A stretch of DNA of 64,000 nucleotides from Flavobacterium branchiarum (GTDB lineage Bacteria; Bacteroidota; Bacteroidia; Flavobacteriales; Flavobacteriaceae): assembly GCF_030409845.1 (NCBI RefSeq), contig NZ_JAUFQQ010000005.1:2274296-2338295 (forward strand). Direction: 5' to 3'. Shown here piece after piece: positions 52,141-61,373 of the stretch (its first letter is position 1; the number at the start of each line of letters is the position of its first letter). The notes beneath the pieces are model-generated. The model saw nothing but the letters and a program-made list of their open reading frames with translations. It was not told the origin of the DNA and searched no databases. A program made the position numbers and the translations under genes.

Positions 52141-52661
52141 AAAACCTAAAATTAAAATTCTGTCTGTCCATTTTTTGTTTTGTTGTTTTGGCTACAACAC
52201 TAGTGGCTTGTAAAAGCTCTAGTGTTGTACCGCCAACAACAATCGAAACCACTACAACGGTAACTACAAAAGAAGTAGTACGCGATACAACTTTTAAAAT
52301 CCCACAAGATAATAGCTATTATAAAGCCTATCTGGAATGTGTTAACGGAAAGGTCGTTATGAATAAAGATGTAAAACCAGTGTCTACACCAGGGAAACAT
52401 TTAGAACCTCCAAAAGTCAATTTACAGGATAATATATTAACCGTTGACTGTAAGGCTGAGGCAATTAAGTTGTTTGCACAATGGAAAGATGTTTACACTA
52501 AAGAACATCAACAAATAATCAAAAAAATACCTTATCCGGTTGAACGAGAACTTTCGTGGTGGCAATTAACTCAAATTTATTGTGGTCGATTGTTTTTAAC
52601 CCTGTTAGCACTTTTTATAATTGTTGTCGTGCTACAAAAAACAAATGTTATTAAATACTAA
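52137..52661 (+). CDS. Spanin-like lipoprotein with C-terminal membrane helix
   Basis: This 174-residue protein has a signal peptide with lipobox LVAC (Cys near residue 25), a Thr-rich linker, a periplasmic region and a C-terminal transmembrane helix (LFLTLLALFIIVVVLQ). Anchors in both membranes match a unimolecular spanin, which disrupts the outer membrane after the endolysin. It completes a holin-endolysin-spanin cassette. Confidence 0.65.
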   Translation: MKNLKLKFCLSIFCFVVLATTLVACKSSSVVPPTTIETTTTVTTKEVVRDTTFKIPQDNSYYKAYLECVNGKVVMNKDVKPVSTPGKHLEPPKVNLQDNILTVDCKAEAIKLFAQWKDVYTKEHQQIIKKIPYPVERELSWWQLTQIYCGRLFLTLLALFIIVVVLQKTNVIKY

Positions 52662-52677
52662 TTAAATACTGTTTAAA

Positions 52678-53247
52678 ATGTCAAACGAAAAAGCGGTCGA
52701 TTATTTCGACAGACACCCATCAAGCAATGAATGTCATATTACATCTGACAACAGAGTATTTCACACTAAAGGAACTGCTGACAGTCATGCAAACGGGCTA
52801 AAAGACAATAAAGTTAATTCTCATTACAGAAGTGATTACGAATTATCGAACATAGAAGTACTTGGTCCTGATATTGAAACTGGCATCGCAACTGAAACGC
52901 CTGAAGAAAAAGAAGCTAAATTAAAATTGAGAGTTGATAAATTAGTCTCTTTAGGTTTCCAGCAGATTGAAGACAATTTTGTTAATGCCGAAACTAATAG
53001 CAGTATTTCTGCTACTGATGTTTTTGAATCAACAGATGAGCTGTTTGAAATTTCAATCACACCCCCTAAAACCCAACTCAAAAAAGTTTACACTATTGAA
53101 GATTTGAAAGTTTTTGATTTCGAATCAGATTATGAGGTCATCAAGGCAATTGTTAAAGGTTTAGCCCTTGAAAGTGCTTCAAATTCTAAAAAAGACCTTT
53201 TAGAGGCTATTACAAAAGCAAAAGCTAATTTAGAAAGTCAAGAATAA
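52678..53247 (+). CDS. Hypothetical structural-region protein
   Basis: This 189-residue protein has an N-terminal DYFDRHPSSNECHITSDNR segment and an acidic remainder. Its stop overlaps the sheath gene ATG by one base. The N-terminal pattern also occurs in Bacteroidota phage proteins of unknown role; possibly a head-tail accessory. Confidence 0.55.
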   Translation: MSNEKAVDYFDRHPSSNECHITSDNRVFHTKGTADSHANGLKDNKVNSHYRSDYELSNIEVLGPDIETGIATETPEEKEAKLKLRVDKLVSLGFQQIEDNFVNAETNSSISATDVFESTDELFEISITPPKTQLKKVYTIEDLKVFDFESDYEVIKAIVKGLALESASNSKKDLLEAITKAKANLESQE

Positions 53248-54407
53248 TGGAACTAGGAACCGGAACGCCAAAGGTTACTGTAGCAGTAGCCTCGGGCAAC
53301 CTCCAACGTCAGTTGCAAATTATGGATGGTGTTGCAGGACTTATGGGAACGGCCCAAACTAAAATAGGTGTAATTGAAACTGTTTTTGGTTATGATGATG
53401 CAATAGCAAAGGGTTACACCGTTGCAGCGGAACCATTTTTAAACAAGGCTATTGAGGTGTTCTATCAGGAGTTGGGAGGTAATAAGGCTTTAACTATTCT
53501 TGGAGTTGAAGACACAATGACTCTTACGCAAATGGTTACTTCGACTAATGCAAACGGTCTTAAAAAGTTACTTAATTCAGTACAAGGTAAAATCACCATT
53601 GTCGGGTTAATTCGCAAGCCAAGCGAGGCTTACGCAATGTCAGAAAATCTCTTTTTGGATAAAGATGTAGAGGACGCATTGTTAGCATCTAAAACATTAG
53701 GACAATATCAGCAATCAATCAATAAGCCTGTTAGAATGCTTATTGAGGGTAGAGTTGCCGATTTAGAAGCTGATTTGTTCGAACCTAATACGGTTGGGAA
53801 TGGTTTTGCGGGTGTTGTACTTGGTAGCAATTTGAAAGATGGTTCTGGCGCCAGTGGTGTTGCTTTGGCTTTGGCCAGATCAGTTAAATACCAATCTCAT
53901 ATAAAAATTGGCAATGGGCAAAATGGTCCTTTGACTATTTCTGATGCATTTATCGGTGACAGAGCTATCGAAGATTATTACCCGGAGGAACTAGATATTT
54001 TTGCCAATGCAGGTTACATCATAATGCATCGACGTGACGGATCAGCAGGATATTATTTTGCAAGAGATAATATGGCGACTAATGACGATTTCAGAATCTT
54101 AGTGCACGGCAGAATAATTGATAAAGCTCAAAGAATTGCTACAGCAGCCGCAACTCCAATGTTAGAAACTTCTGTTCGTGTGAATGCTGATGGAACCATC
54201 AATGGGACCGATGCGAAAGATTTAGAAGAAACAATCTCTCAACAATTGAGATCACAATTAGCGGGTCAGGTAAGTGATATTGATGTTAATGTACCAACTG
54301 ATGTAGATATAATTAATACTAGCACTGGAGCGATTGAAGTCAAAGTTTTGCCTCTTGGCTATTTGACCTGGATTAAAGTAAAAATAGGTTTAACTGCTAA
54401 TTTATAG
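53247..54407 (+). CDS. Contractile tail sheath protein (DUF2586-like)
   Basis: This 386-residue protein is Ala/Gly-rich with a C-terminal domain containing DNMATNDDFRILVHGRIIDKA and an acidic-to-basic C-terminus, resembling DUF2586 sheath-like proteins of Bacteroidota phages. It sits directly before the tube gene, as Mu L precedes M. It establishes myovirus morphology. Confidence 0.8.
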   Translation: MELGTGTPKVTVAVASGNLQRQLQIMDGVAGLMGTAQTKIGVIETVFGYDDAIAKGYTVAAEPFLNKAIEVFYQELGGNKALTILGVEDTMTLTQMVTSTNANGLKKLLNSVQGKITIVGLIRKPSEAYAMSENLFLDKDVEDALLASKTLGQYQQSINKPVRMLIEGRVADLEADLFEPNTVGNGFAGVVLGSNLKDGSGASGVALALARSVKYQSHIKIGNGQNGPLTISDAFIGDRAIEDYYPEELDIFANAGYIIMHRRDGSAGYYFARDNMATNDDFRILVHGRIIDKAQRIATAAATPMLETSVRVNADGTINGTDAKDLEETISQQLRSQLAGQVSDIDVNVPTDVDIINTSTGAIEVKVLPLGYLTWIKVKIGLTANL

Positions 54408-54409
54408 CT

Positions 54410-54844
54410 ATGAATATAAATATAAGTTCATCAGAGTGTGCATTTGCAAATTTTGAGATTAAAATTCTAACGCGAACAATTAAAGGATTACGCGGGTTTA
54501 GCTTCAAAAAAGAAGTTGAAAAAGAACATTTATACGGGGCTGGTGATGAAGCTATCGATATTCAATCTGGTAACAAGAAAAATTCAGGAAGTATAAAGGT
54601 ATTAGGTTTTGAAGCTGATGCCATGAACAAAGCCGCAAGAATTGCAGGATTTGAAGACATTACCGAGGTACCACATGAGCTAATTGTAATCACTTGTACA
54701 TATCGAAAAAGATTGGTTGACCCAATCTCTACATACATCGCTTCAGGTGTTGCTTTTACGGAATCAGGTGTTGATCTGGAACAAAATGCAAAGTTTAGAG
54801 AAATAACATTGCCTTACCTGGCAATGAATGTAAGATTACCATAA
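54410..54844 (+). CDS. Tail tube protein
   Basis: This 144-residue protein has a beta-rich composition and segments EKEHLYGAGDEAIDIQSG and MNVRLP at the end. Its position between sheath and tail chaperone, 2 bp after the sheath gene, is that of Mu gpM. Assignment by order and size. Confidence 0.72.
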   Translation: MNINISSSECAFANFEIKILTRTIKGLRGFSFKKEVEKEHLYGAGDEAIDIQSGNKKNSGSIKVLGFEADAMNKAARIAGFEDITEVPHELIVITCTYRKRLVDPISTYIASGVAFTESGVDLEQNAKFREITLPYLAMNVRLP

Positions 54845-54860
54845 CATCAAAAACAAACAA

Positions 54861-55265
54861 ATGACAAAAACTGCAGTAAACAAAGGAAATTTAAAAGGCG
54901 CTTTCGCTAATCGTAAAGCCAAAGAAGTTGAAAAACTTAAAGAGTTTGATTTAACACCATATATCGAAAAATTTGGGGAGCCAAAGTTAGAGGAATGGAA
55001 GCAACTAGCTGGAGGCCGTAAGTTGATCTATTTAAAACACGAAACTGACTTGGCAGTTTTAAGACCTCCGACAGCCGATGACTTAGGCGACTATATGGAA
55101 GCGATAGGAAGTGCCGGACTGAGCAAAGCTGTTGCAATGGTGATGGAGCAACTTTGGTTGGATGGTGATATTATCCTAATCGAAGATGAAGAAAAATTCA
55201 TTTCTGTTTTCTTACAGATAAACAACATCTTGGAAGGGAAGAAAGCCGAGTTTTTTCGCGCTTAG
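54861..55265 (+). CDS. Tail assembly chaperone, short form
   Basis: This 134-residue protein lies between tube and tape measure, the invariant site of tail assembly chaperones. It ends AEFFRA with the codons GAG TTT TTT CGC GCT TAG. A long open frame follows in another register (55258-55431), so a frameshifted long form is expected as in Mu, which uses a -2 shift. No ATG is needed for the second part. Confidence 0.8.
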   Translation: MTKTAVNKGNLKGAFANRKAKEVEKLKEFDLTPYIEKFGEPKLEEWKQLAGGRKLIYLKHETDLAVLRPPTADDLGDYMEAIGSAGLSKAVAMVMEQLWLDGDIILIEDEEKFISVFLQINNILEGKKAEFFRA

Positions 55266-55431
55266 TAATAAAGGCATAAAAGATTGCCAGAATAAAAAAG
55301 CAGGACTAGATCACCTGATTGTATTTGGGTGTATGAAATTCGGAGCAAATGCCTTAAAAGATTGGGGTGATGAAACATTTTTCTATCGGACCGGGATTGC
55401 ACTTGAATTATCAAAAAAAGAAGAAACTTAG
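55258..55431 (+). CDS. Tail assembly chaperone, frameshift extension
   Basis: From GCG at 55258 the +1 (equivalently -2) frame encodes 57 residues (begins ALSNKGIKDCQNKK, contains LIVFGCMKFGANALKDWG) and ends 3 bp before the tape-measure ATG. There is no suitable start codon at its beginning. The shift site is the run TTTTTTC at 55251-55257, where a Phe-tRNA can move from UUU to UUC (+1) or back two bases. Confidence 0.75.
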   Translation, partial: ALSNKGIKDCQNKKAGLDHLIVFGCMKFGANALKDWGDETFFYRTGIALELSKKEET

Positions 55432-55434
55432 GTT

Positions 55435-57144
55435 ATGAATAACACGATTGATTTTGTTTTAAGAATGCGTGACATGGCAAGCTCGAACCTAACCCGATTA
55501 GGTTCGACTTCTCAGTCCGTGTTTAACAGGATGAGTCAATCGGCTAATCAAATGACTGGTCGCAACCGTATTTTAGGAATGAGCTTTGCCGAGCTACAGA
55601 ATAAAATTAGACAAGTTGAAGACACAATTAGCAGAAGTACTATTCCTAGTCAAATTGCAATGGCTCGACGTGAGCTAGCCTCTTTACAAAGGCAATCGGT
55701 TAGTCATTCGGGCAATACAAGTTTTTCCTCTGGTAGCAGTTCTAAAGGTTTAGGTGTTGGAGGCGTTGCAATTGGTTCTATGATTGGCAATTTAGCTTCC
55801 TCTGGTGTTTCAATGTTGCTAAACGTGGTAACTGCTGGTGTTGGCACAATGATTGAAAAAAGCTTTGAAAAAGAGCGAGCAATTACTGGATTGACTACTT
55901 TTTTAGGCAAGCAGGGCGCGCAAGATGCATATAAAAATATTAGAGAGGATGCAAATGCAACGCCTTTTGATACTGCCTCGCTTTTAGAGGTAAATCGTTC
56001 TTTGATTTCAGCGGGACTGAATGCTAAGGCAGCCAGAACTGATACTATGAATTTAGCTAACGCCGTTTCGGCTGTTGGTGGCGGAAATGATATTTTATCA
56101 AGGATGGCCGCTAATATGCAACAAATTAAGACAGTCGGGAAAGCTACAGCAATGGACATTCGACAATTTGGAATAGCCGGAATTAATATTTATACCATGT
56201 TGGCACAATCAACAGGCAAAAGTATTGACCAGGTCAAGGAAATGGAAGTCACTTATGAAGACCTTGCAAAAACTCTGGCGATGGCAAATTCTAAAGGAGG
56301 TATTTATGAGGGAGCTATGGCGGCGCAATCGCAAACAAAATCTGGAAAATGGGACACTGTTAAGGATAACTTTACGACTGCAGCATCTGATTTAGGTGAT
56401 GCGTTTTCACCAGTTATCAATAAGTTTCTCGATATGGGAATTAAGTTCGCTAATGGTATTGGTCCTATGATTGAGCGTGCACAACCTTATATCGATGCAT
56501 TTGCCAACGGTGTAGGTAAAGCGGTCGACTATGTTACCCAAATTGTTAGCGGTACAGGCAAGTGGAGTGAATGGGTTGCAATAGCTAAAAGCCTTTTTAA
56601 CGTCATGTACCCAATTATCCAAAACATAGCTCTTAAGCTTTGGGATTTTGTAAGTCGAATAGTAGAGTTTGTGCGTAAAAGTGAAATTCTAAAGGACGTT
56701 TTTAGGTTTATTGGATGGTACATGAAAAATATTGGTGATGCTATAGGTGTTGTTTTAGATGGCATTCTTTGGGTTTGGAACAACCTTGTAGAACCTATTT
56801 TAAATAAAATAGAAGCTTTTTACAAGTGGATAAAAGGCAATAATACAATTAATGTAAAAGGTACAAAAACCTTAATTACTCCTAAGACACCAAAAGATGA
56901 AAGTCCAGACGATTCGCCATTAGGTGCCGGAGGTTCATTAATGGCTTCAAATAACGCATCTGGAAAATCAGCGGGTGAAACCGTTTCCGGTTCGGGTCCA
57001 AAAGTGGTAAATATCCAAGTAGGAAAGTTTTTTGAAAACCTGCAATTTACTACCATGAACGCCAACGAATCAGTTGATGAAATGGAAAGAATTGTAATGG
57101 AATGTTTAGCGAGAATAGTATATAACGGTTCAAAAATGGTTTAA
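55435..57144 (+). CDS. Tail tape measure protein
   Basis: This 569-residue protein has helical N-terminal sequence, a hydrophobic central part (GVAIGSMIGNLASSGVSMLL) and a tape-measure core (ITGLTTFLGKQGAQDAYKNI, MAANMQQIKTVGKATAMDIR). By the usual 0.15 nm per residue it would specify a tail of roughly 85 nm. Confidence 0.88.
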   Translation: MNNTIDFVLRMRDMASSNLTRLGSTSQSVFNRMSQSANQMTGRNRILGMSFAELQNKIRQVEDTISRSTIPSQIAMARRELASLQRQSVSHSGNTSFSSGSSSKGLGVGGVAIGSMIGNLASSGVSMLLNVVTAGVGTMIEKSFEKERAITGLTTFLGKQGAQDAYKNIREDANATPFDTASLLEVNRSLISAGLNAKAARTDTMNLANAVSAVGGGNDILSRMAANMQQIKTVGKATAMDIRQFGIAGINIYTMLAQSTGKSIDQVKEMEVTYEDLAKTLAMANSKGGIYEGAMAAQSQTKSGKWDTVKDNFTTAASDLGDAFSPVINKFLDMGIKFANGIGPMIERAQPYIDAFANGVGKAVDYVTQIVSGTGKWSEWVAIAKSLFNVMYPIIQNIALKLWDFVSRIVEFVRKSEILKDVFRFIGWYMKNIGDAIGVVLDGILWVWNNLVEPILNKIEAFYKWIKGNNTINVKGTKTLITPKTPKDESPDDSPLGAGGSLMASNNASGKSAGETVSGSGPKVVNIQVGKFFENLQFTTMNANESVDEMERIVMECLARIVYNGSKMV

Positions 57145-57146
57145 TT

Positions 57147-57791
57147 ATGTTTAGTACAAATACAGTAGTTGATTTAGTAAAATTATATAAAACCTATTTT
57201 GCAAACTCACCTTATTTTATTACTGATAAGGATTCTTTACAACCCACAACAGAAGAAACGGGATATTCCATAACAACTGAAAATACACGTCCAAAAGGTA
57301 GTATTGATTATTCAAGTAAAAATATTCCTTTCAATAAAATTGGTGCTTACGGACAGGCGATTTGGTTTCCTGTAACTCTTAAAACAACAACAATTGATAA
57401 TAATGGTAATGCTGTTTTTGTAGAGATTGAAATCGAAGCCTGTACCGTTGGCGTTAATTTAATGAAGGAAATAGTTAGAACCCCTGTAAGTGAGCGTAAA
57501 GGAAAAGTAAAAGAGTGTTTTGCTATTGATGATTATAAATTTACAATAAAAGGTTTTTTAATTGGAAAAAACAAAATGGTCCCTGAAGATCAAATAACTA
57601 CTTTAAAACAAATTTTTGAGAGTACTAGCCCTGTTGAGCTACATGGCGGTTATCCAGAAATATTTTTAGATGATAGTTGTCAAGTTGCTGTAAGTACTTT
57701 GGATTTTCCAGAAGTACAAGGAAAAGCAGTCTGGATACGCCCTTTTTCGATGACCCTTGAAACGGATTATATATTGGACTTAATCATATAA
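57147..57791 (+). CDS. Tail/baseplate protein (DUF6046-like)
   Basis: This 214-residue, beta-rich protein lies between tape measure and hub, where Mu has the DNA circularisation/gpN-type protein. I recall DUF6046 proteins at this place in Bacteroidota phages; the family call is tentative. Two-base spacing from the tape measure gene. Confidence 0.55.
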   Translation: MFSTNTVVDLVKLYKTYFANSPYFITDKDSLQPTTEETGYSITTENTRPKGSIDYSSKNIPFNKIGAYGQAIWFPVTLKTTTIDNNGNAVFVEIEIEACTVGVNLMKEIVRTPVSERKGKVKECFAIDDYKFTIKGFLIGKNKMVPEDQITTLKQIFESTSPVELHGGYPEIFLDDSCQVAVSTLDFPEVQGKAVWIRPFSMTLETDYILDLII

Positions 57792-57794
57792 TAA

Positions 57795-58784
57795 ATGTTT
57801 TATTTAACAAGCGATATCGCAATTGGAGGTTATCCAAATATAAAGCCATCAAAAGTTTCTTGGAAAACAGATATTAATAGTTTTACAGATACCTGTACAA
57901 TTGAATTGCCAAGGATTAAATATTTGACAAATGAGAAAACGATTACTGAAGATATACAAGAGCCAAATAATCGTTCAGAATATCTTTTTAAAGAAAACGA
58001 CAAAATCAGCATATTGCTTGGTTATGATGGTAATAACGTAAAGCGTTTTGAGGGATTTATCAAGCGAGTAAATATGGGAATTCCTGTAAAAATTGAATGT
58101 GAAGGATACAGCTATTTATTATATGACATCATTTTTAATAAAACTTATTCAGTCGTAACTGTAAAGCAGTTGCTAACTGATCTATGCTTAGGAACTGAAA
58201 TTGTTTTATCAACTGAAATACCAAACGTTCCTTTAAAAAATGTTCGATTTAAAAATGCCACAGGTATTCAGGTTTTGGAATGGCTAAAAAAAGAGGTGCA
58301 TTTGTCGGTTTACTTCAATTTTAATGAATTGTATGTAGGTACTCAATACGGAAAGAAAGGCAAAACGGTAAAACTTCGTTTAGGTTGGAATACCGTAAAA
58401 GATGATGATTTTAAAAAACGTCTGGTTGATAAAAATATTAGAATAGTTATCCAGGAGAAAAACGGCCAAGGAGAAGTTAAGCGCACTAAATCAGATGCTG
58501 ACAAGTACGACAATTTAAAAACTGTAAAAGTAAAGGCGGGATTGCCCGCTGATCTGCTAAAGCAAATTGCTAACAGGTTGCAGACCAAAAGCAATTATAA
58601 AGGGTACGAAGGCAATATAACAGCATTTTTAGAACCAGCCACAAACAAAGGAGATATAGCCGAAATAGATGGTTACAAATATCCCGATAAATCAGGAAAC
58701 TTTTTTGTAGAAAGCGTTTCGGGTGAGTTTGGAAAATCAGGAGGCAGGCAAACAATTCAATTAGGTTTTATAGCAACAAAATAA
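57795..58784 (+). CDS. Baseplate hub protein (gpD/gp44-like)
   Basis: This 329-residue protein has the N-terminal FKENDKISILLGYDGNN and FEGFIKRVNMGIPVKIECEGY segments, typical of late control D/gp27-type hubs that bind the spike. It follows the DUF6046-like gene by 3 bp. Confidence 0.72.
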   Translation: MFYLTSDIAIGGYPNIKPSKVSWKTDINSFTDTCTIELPRIKYLTNEKTITEDIQEPNNRSEYLFKENDKISILLGYDGNNVKRFEGFIKRVNMGIPVKIECEGYSYLLYDIIFNKTYSVVTVKQLLTDLCLGTEIVLSTEIPNVPLKNVRFKNATGIQVLEWLKKEVHLSVYFNFNELYVGTQYGKKGKTVKLRLGWNTVKDDDFKKRLVDKNIRIVIQEKNGQGEVKRTKSDADKYDNLKTVKVKAGLPADLLKQIANRLQTKSNYKGYEGNITAFLEPATNKGDIAEIDGYKYPDKSGNFFVESVSGEFGKSGGRQTIQLGFIATK

Positions 58785-58792
58785 TTAAGACA

Positions 58793-58981
58793 ATGAAAAA
58801 AATAGCCCTTACAAAAAATAAAAAAAAACAATCAAAAGCTTTTCAAAAAGCGGTTGAGCCTTTAATGAAATATTTGGCTAAGAATCACCATCCACATACA
58901 AAATGTATAGTTGAGAATAATATTGCTGAATTAGTAGAAGGGATTGAAGTTCATAATACAGATAAATTCATATTGGATTAA
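58793..58981 (+). CDS. Small hypothetical protein in the baseplate operon
   Basis: This 62-residue basic protein contains KYLAKNHHPHTKCIVENN. Its stop overlaps the spike gene ATG by 1 base. The short His-rich motif also fits other Bacteroidota phage small proteins of unknown role. Confidence 0.6.
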   Translation: MKKIALTKNKKKQSKAFQKAVEPLMKYLAKNHHPHTKCIVENNIAELVEGIEVHNTDKFILD

Positions 58982-59490
58982 TGCCAACATTTGATCAAAT
59001 AAGAGAGGGGCTTGAAAGCCTTGCTAAGAATCATGGTCCTGCTGTAAGCAACATTGCGAAAGTTAAATCTGTTGATGAAAATACAGCTTTATGTGTTCTT
59101 GAAGATGAAGACGGACAGGAATTTTTAGACGTACGACTTCGCCCGGTTCTCTCAGATAAAAAAAGTTTCATCCTGGTACCAAAAATTGGCAGTTACGTTT
59201 TAGCTGTTCGCGTTGAAGATGATGACGACTGGATGATTATTGCAGCCGATGAAGTTACAAAAGTTGGGTATTACATTGAAAATACTATTATTGAAGTTGA
59301 TGCAACCGGATTTTTATTTCAAAAAGAAAACGAAACATTAAAAAAGATAATGGTTGATTTAATAGCTGCTATAAAAGCGATGAGTTTTATTGTTTCAACT
59401 CCTGACACTTTAACTGGTAACACAACGGTGCTGAACAATATTCCACAATTCACAGAAATTGAAATGAGAATTAATCAGTTTTTAAAATAG
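58981..59490 (+). CDS. Baseplate spike protein (gpV/gp45-like)
   Basis: This 169-residue protein has an OB-like N-terminal domain (VKSVDENTALCVLEDEDGQEF, then VLAVRVEDDDDWMI) and a beta-helical or coiled C-terminus. Such proteins form the membrane-piercing spike of contractile tails. Position after the hub supports this. Confidence 0.68.
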   Translation: MPTFDQIREGLESLAKNHGPAVSNIAKVKSVDENTALCVLEDEDGQEFLDVRLRPVLSDKKSFILVPKIGSYVLAVRVEDDDDWMIIAADEVTKVGYYIENTIIEVDATGFLFQKENETLKKIMVDLIAAIKAMSFIVSTPDTLTGNTTVLNNIPQFTEIEMRINQFLK

Positions 59491-59497
59491 GTTTAAA

Positions 59498-59782
59498 ATG
59501 ACAGATTTTTTATTAGATGATGATTTTGATTTATTGGTTACCGATGGCGATTTAGTTGTTGGAGAGAGTACCGCTCAACATCAAAAAATGTTAATTCTGA
59601 TTGAAAAAGGAGAATTAAAGGACGTGCCAATGCGCGGTGTTGGAGCTCAAAGGTATTTAGAAGATGACAGCCCCGAAAATTTAGCCAGGGAAATTAGATT
59701 AGAATTTTCATTTGATGGTATGACAGTAAATAAAATACAAATAGCATCCGATTTGACAATTGAAATCGATGCAAAATATTAG
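59498..59782 (+). CDS. Baseplate protein, gpW/gp25-like
   Basis: This 94-residue acidic protein contains DFLLDDDFDLLVTDGDLVVG and QHQKMLILIEKGELKD, similar to Mu gp46/gp25-type baseplate components. Fits the order spike, gp25, gpJ. Confidence 0.68.
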   Translation: MTDFLLDDDFDLLVTDGDLVVGESTAQHQKMLILIEKGELKDVPMRGVGAQRYLEDDSPENLAREIRLEFSFDGMTVNKIQIASDLTIEIDAKY

Positions 59783-59785
59783 AAA

Positions 59786-60088
59786 ATGACAGTAACTGTT
59801 TTAGTCTTGCAATCTTGGTTTGATTTAGCCGTACAACATACTGGAAGTGTTATGAACGCTTATGAGCTTGCTCTTGCTAATGGCGATAGGTCAGTTACTG
59901 ATGATCCAATTTCAGGCGAACAAATAATAATCCCGAGCAACATTACAATTTTAAAAAAAGAAACGGTCTATTTAAAAAGCAAAACAGCAATACTAGCTAC
60001 AGGAATAACTAAGGGTCAATTAGATCAATTAACACCGCCTATAGGTATAGGAACAATGATTGTAGGATCAACATTTATAGTAGATTAA
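59786..60088 (+). CDS. LysM-like tail protein (gpX-like)
   Basis: This 100-residue protein contains SWFDLAVQHTGSVMNAYE and a GEQIIIPSN end, a LysM-type pattern as in small tail proteins such as P2 gpX. It likely contacts peptidoglycan or the baseplate. It starts 3 bp after the gp25-like gene. Confidence 0.6.
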   Translation: MTVTVLVLQSWFDLAVQHTGSVMNAYELALANGDRSVTDDPISGEQIIIPSNITILKKETVYLKSKTAILATGITKGQLDQLTPPIGIGTMIVGSTFIVD

Positions 60089-60091
60089 AAA

Positions 60092-60919
60092 ATGGCAAAA
60101 AAAATAACAGATATTTCAAACGAAATTTACGCTAAAATAGCTGCTGATTCAACGCTCCCAAATTCGATAAGTCAATCAGCAATTTATAGACGATTTATAT
60201 TTATAATTAGTTATGCAATTTGGCTTTTAGACTCTCTTTTCGATACTCATAAAGCAGAAGTTACTGACATTATAGAGCAACAATTTCCTCATAGACCATC
60301 TTGGTACAGAACCAAAGCAAAAGCATTTCAGTATGGTTTTGATTTAATTGAAGATACCGACAAGTATGATAATGTCGGATTTCCGGAGGAACAAATTGAA
60401 AATTCTAAAATAATTAAATATTCAGCAGTGACACAATCAGCTGGACAATTGCTGATAAAAATTGCAACTGAAAGCGATGGCGTTTTATCTCCAATTTCTA
60501 CTCCTCAAAAAGCATCCTTTGATGCCTACATGAGTGAAATTACAGATTGTGGTGTAAAATATATTGTGGTAAATCATTTACCTGACATTTTGCTGTTGAA
60601 CTTACAAATATTTCGTGATTCATTGGTTATAGACAATACTGGGATGAGTATTTTATACGGGAACTTCCCTGTACAAGATGCTATTTTAGAGTACATGAAG
60701 GAGCTTCCTTTTAATGGTGAGTTAGTGTTGTTTGATTTGGAAACAAAATTAAAAAATATTGAAGGGGTAAGAATTCCAAATATCGTAAATGCGGAATCTC
60801 AGATTATTGATATTTCTACGGGTGAGTATTTACCACCCAAAGCAATAAATGTAAAGACAATTCCAGAGAGTGGATATTTTGTAGTGCCAAATTTTGATAA
60901 TGTGAAATATGTGGTATAA
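60092..60919 (+). CDS. Baseplate J-like protein (gp47-like)
   Basis: This 275-residue protein has an N-terminal helical region (YRRFIFIISYAIWLLDSLFD) and a VVNHLPDILLLNLQIF core, matching the wedge protein between gp25 and gpI in contractile tails. It overlaps the next gene by 11 bp. Confidence 0.65.
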   Translation: MAKKITDISNEIYAKIAADSTLPNSISQSAIYRRFIFIISYAIWLLDSLFDTHKAEVTDIIEQQFPHRPSWYRTKAKAFQYGFDLIEDTDKYDNVGFPEEQIENSKIIKYSAVTQSAGQLLIKIATESDGVLSPISTPQKASFDAYMSEITDCGVKYIVVNHLPDILLLNLQIFRDSLVIDNTGMSILYGNFPVQDAILEYMKELPFNGELVLFDLETKLKNIEGVRIPNIVNAESQIIDISTGEYLPPKAINVKTIPESGYFVVPNFDNVKYVV

Positions 60920-61373
60920 AATAGATTTTGATAGGCTTATTCTTTTGTTGTTGCCAACATTTTTACGAAAGCCAATATTGTTTGGTTATATCAAAGCTTT
61001 GATTTCGCCTATCAATAGTTTGCATTATCAATGGACACAAATGCGCACAGACAATTTGCTAAAGCTTTCTTATAATGGGCAAAAATGCTATTTAAGAAAA
61101 GCGCTTAATGATAAATTCGACCCTGAATTGCGGCGGATTACCATTAGTGATGTTGAACAAATAGATCAAGATTATTTATACACCCAGTCTGAAAATTTAG
61201 ATGTGTACTTGGGGGTAATTTACCTAGAGCAAGAGTTTAATTATGTAAATGGATTAGCCGAATTTTTGGTAAATGTACCAGGGATAATTTTGAACACAAA
61301 AACAAATGAAATAACTGCTGTTGTAGACTTCTATAAGTTAGCTGGCAAAAGTTTTCAATTAATAACGATATGA
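60909..61373 (+). CDS. Tail protein (gpI-like)
   Basis: This 154-residue protein starts MWYKIDFDRLILLLLPTFLRK and ends just at the fibre gene (4-bp overlap). The position is that of gpI/gp48 wedge proteins; sequence similarity is not certain. Confidence 0.55.
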   Translation: MWYKIDFDRLILLLLPTFLRKPILFGYIKALISPINSLHYQWTQMRTDNLLKLSYNGQKCYLRKALNDKFDPELRRITISDVEQIDQDYLYTQSENLDVYLGVIYLEQEFNYVNGLAEFLVNVPGIILNTKTNEITAVVDFYKLAGKSFQLITI

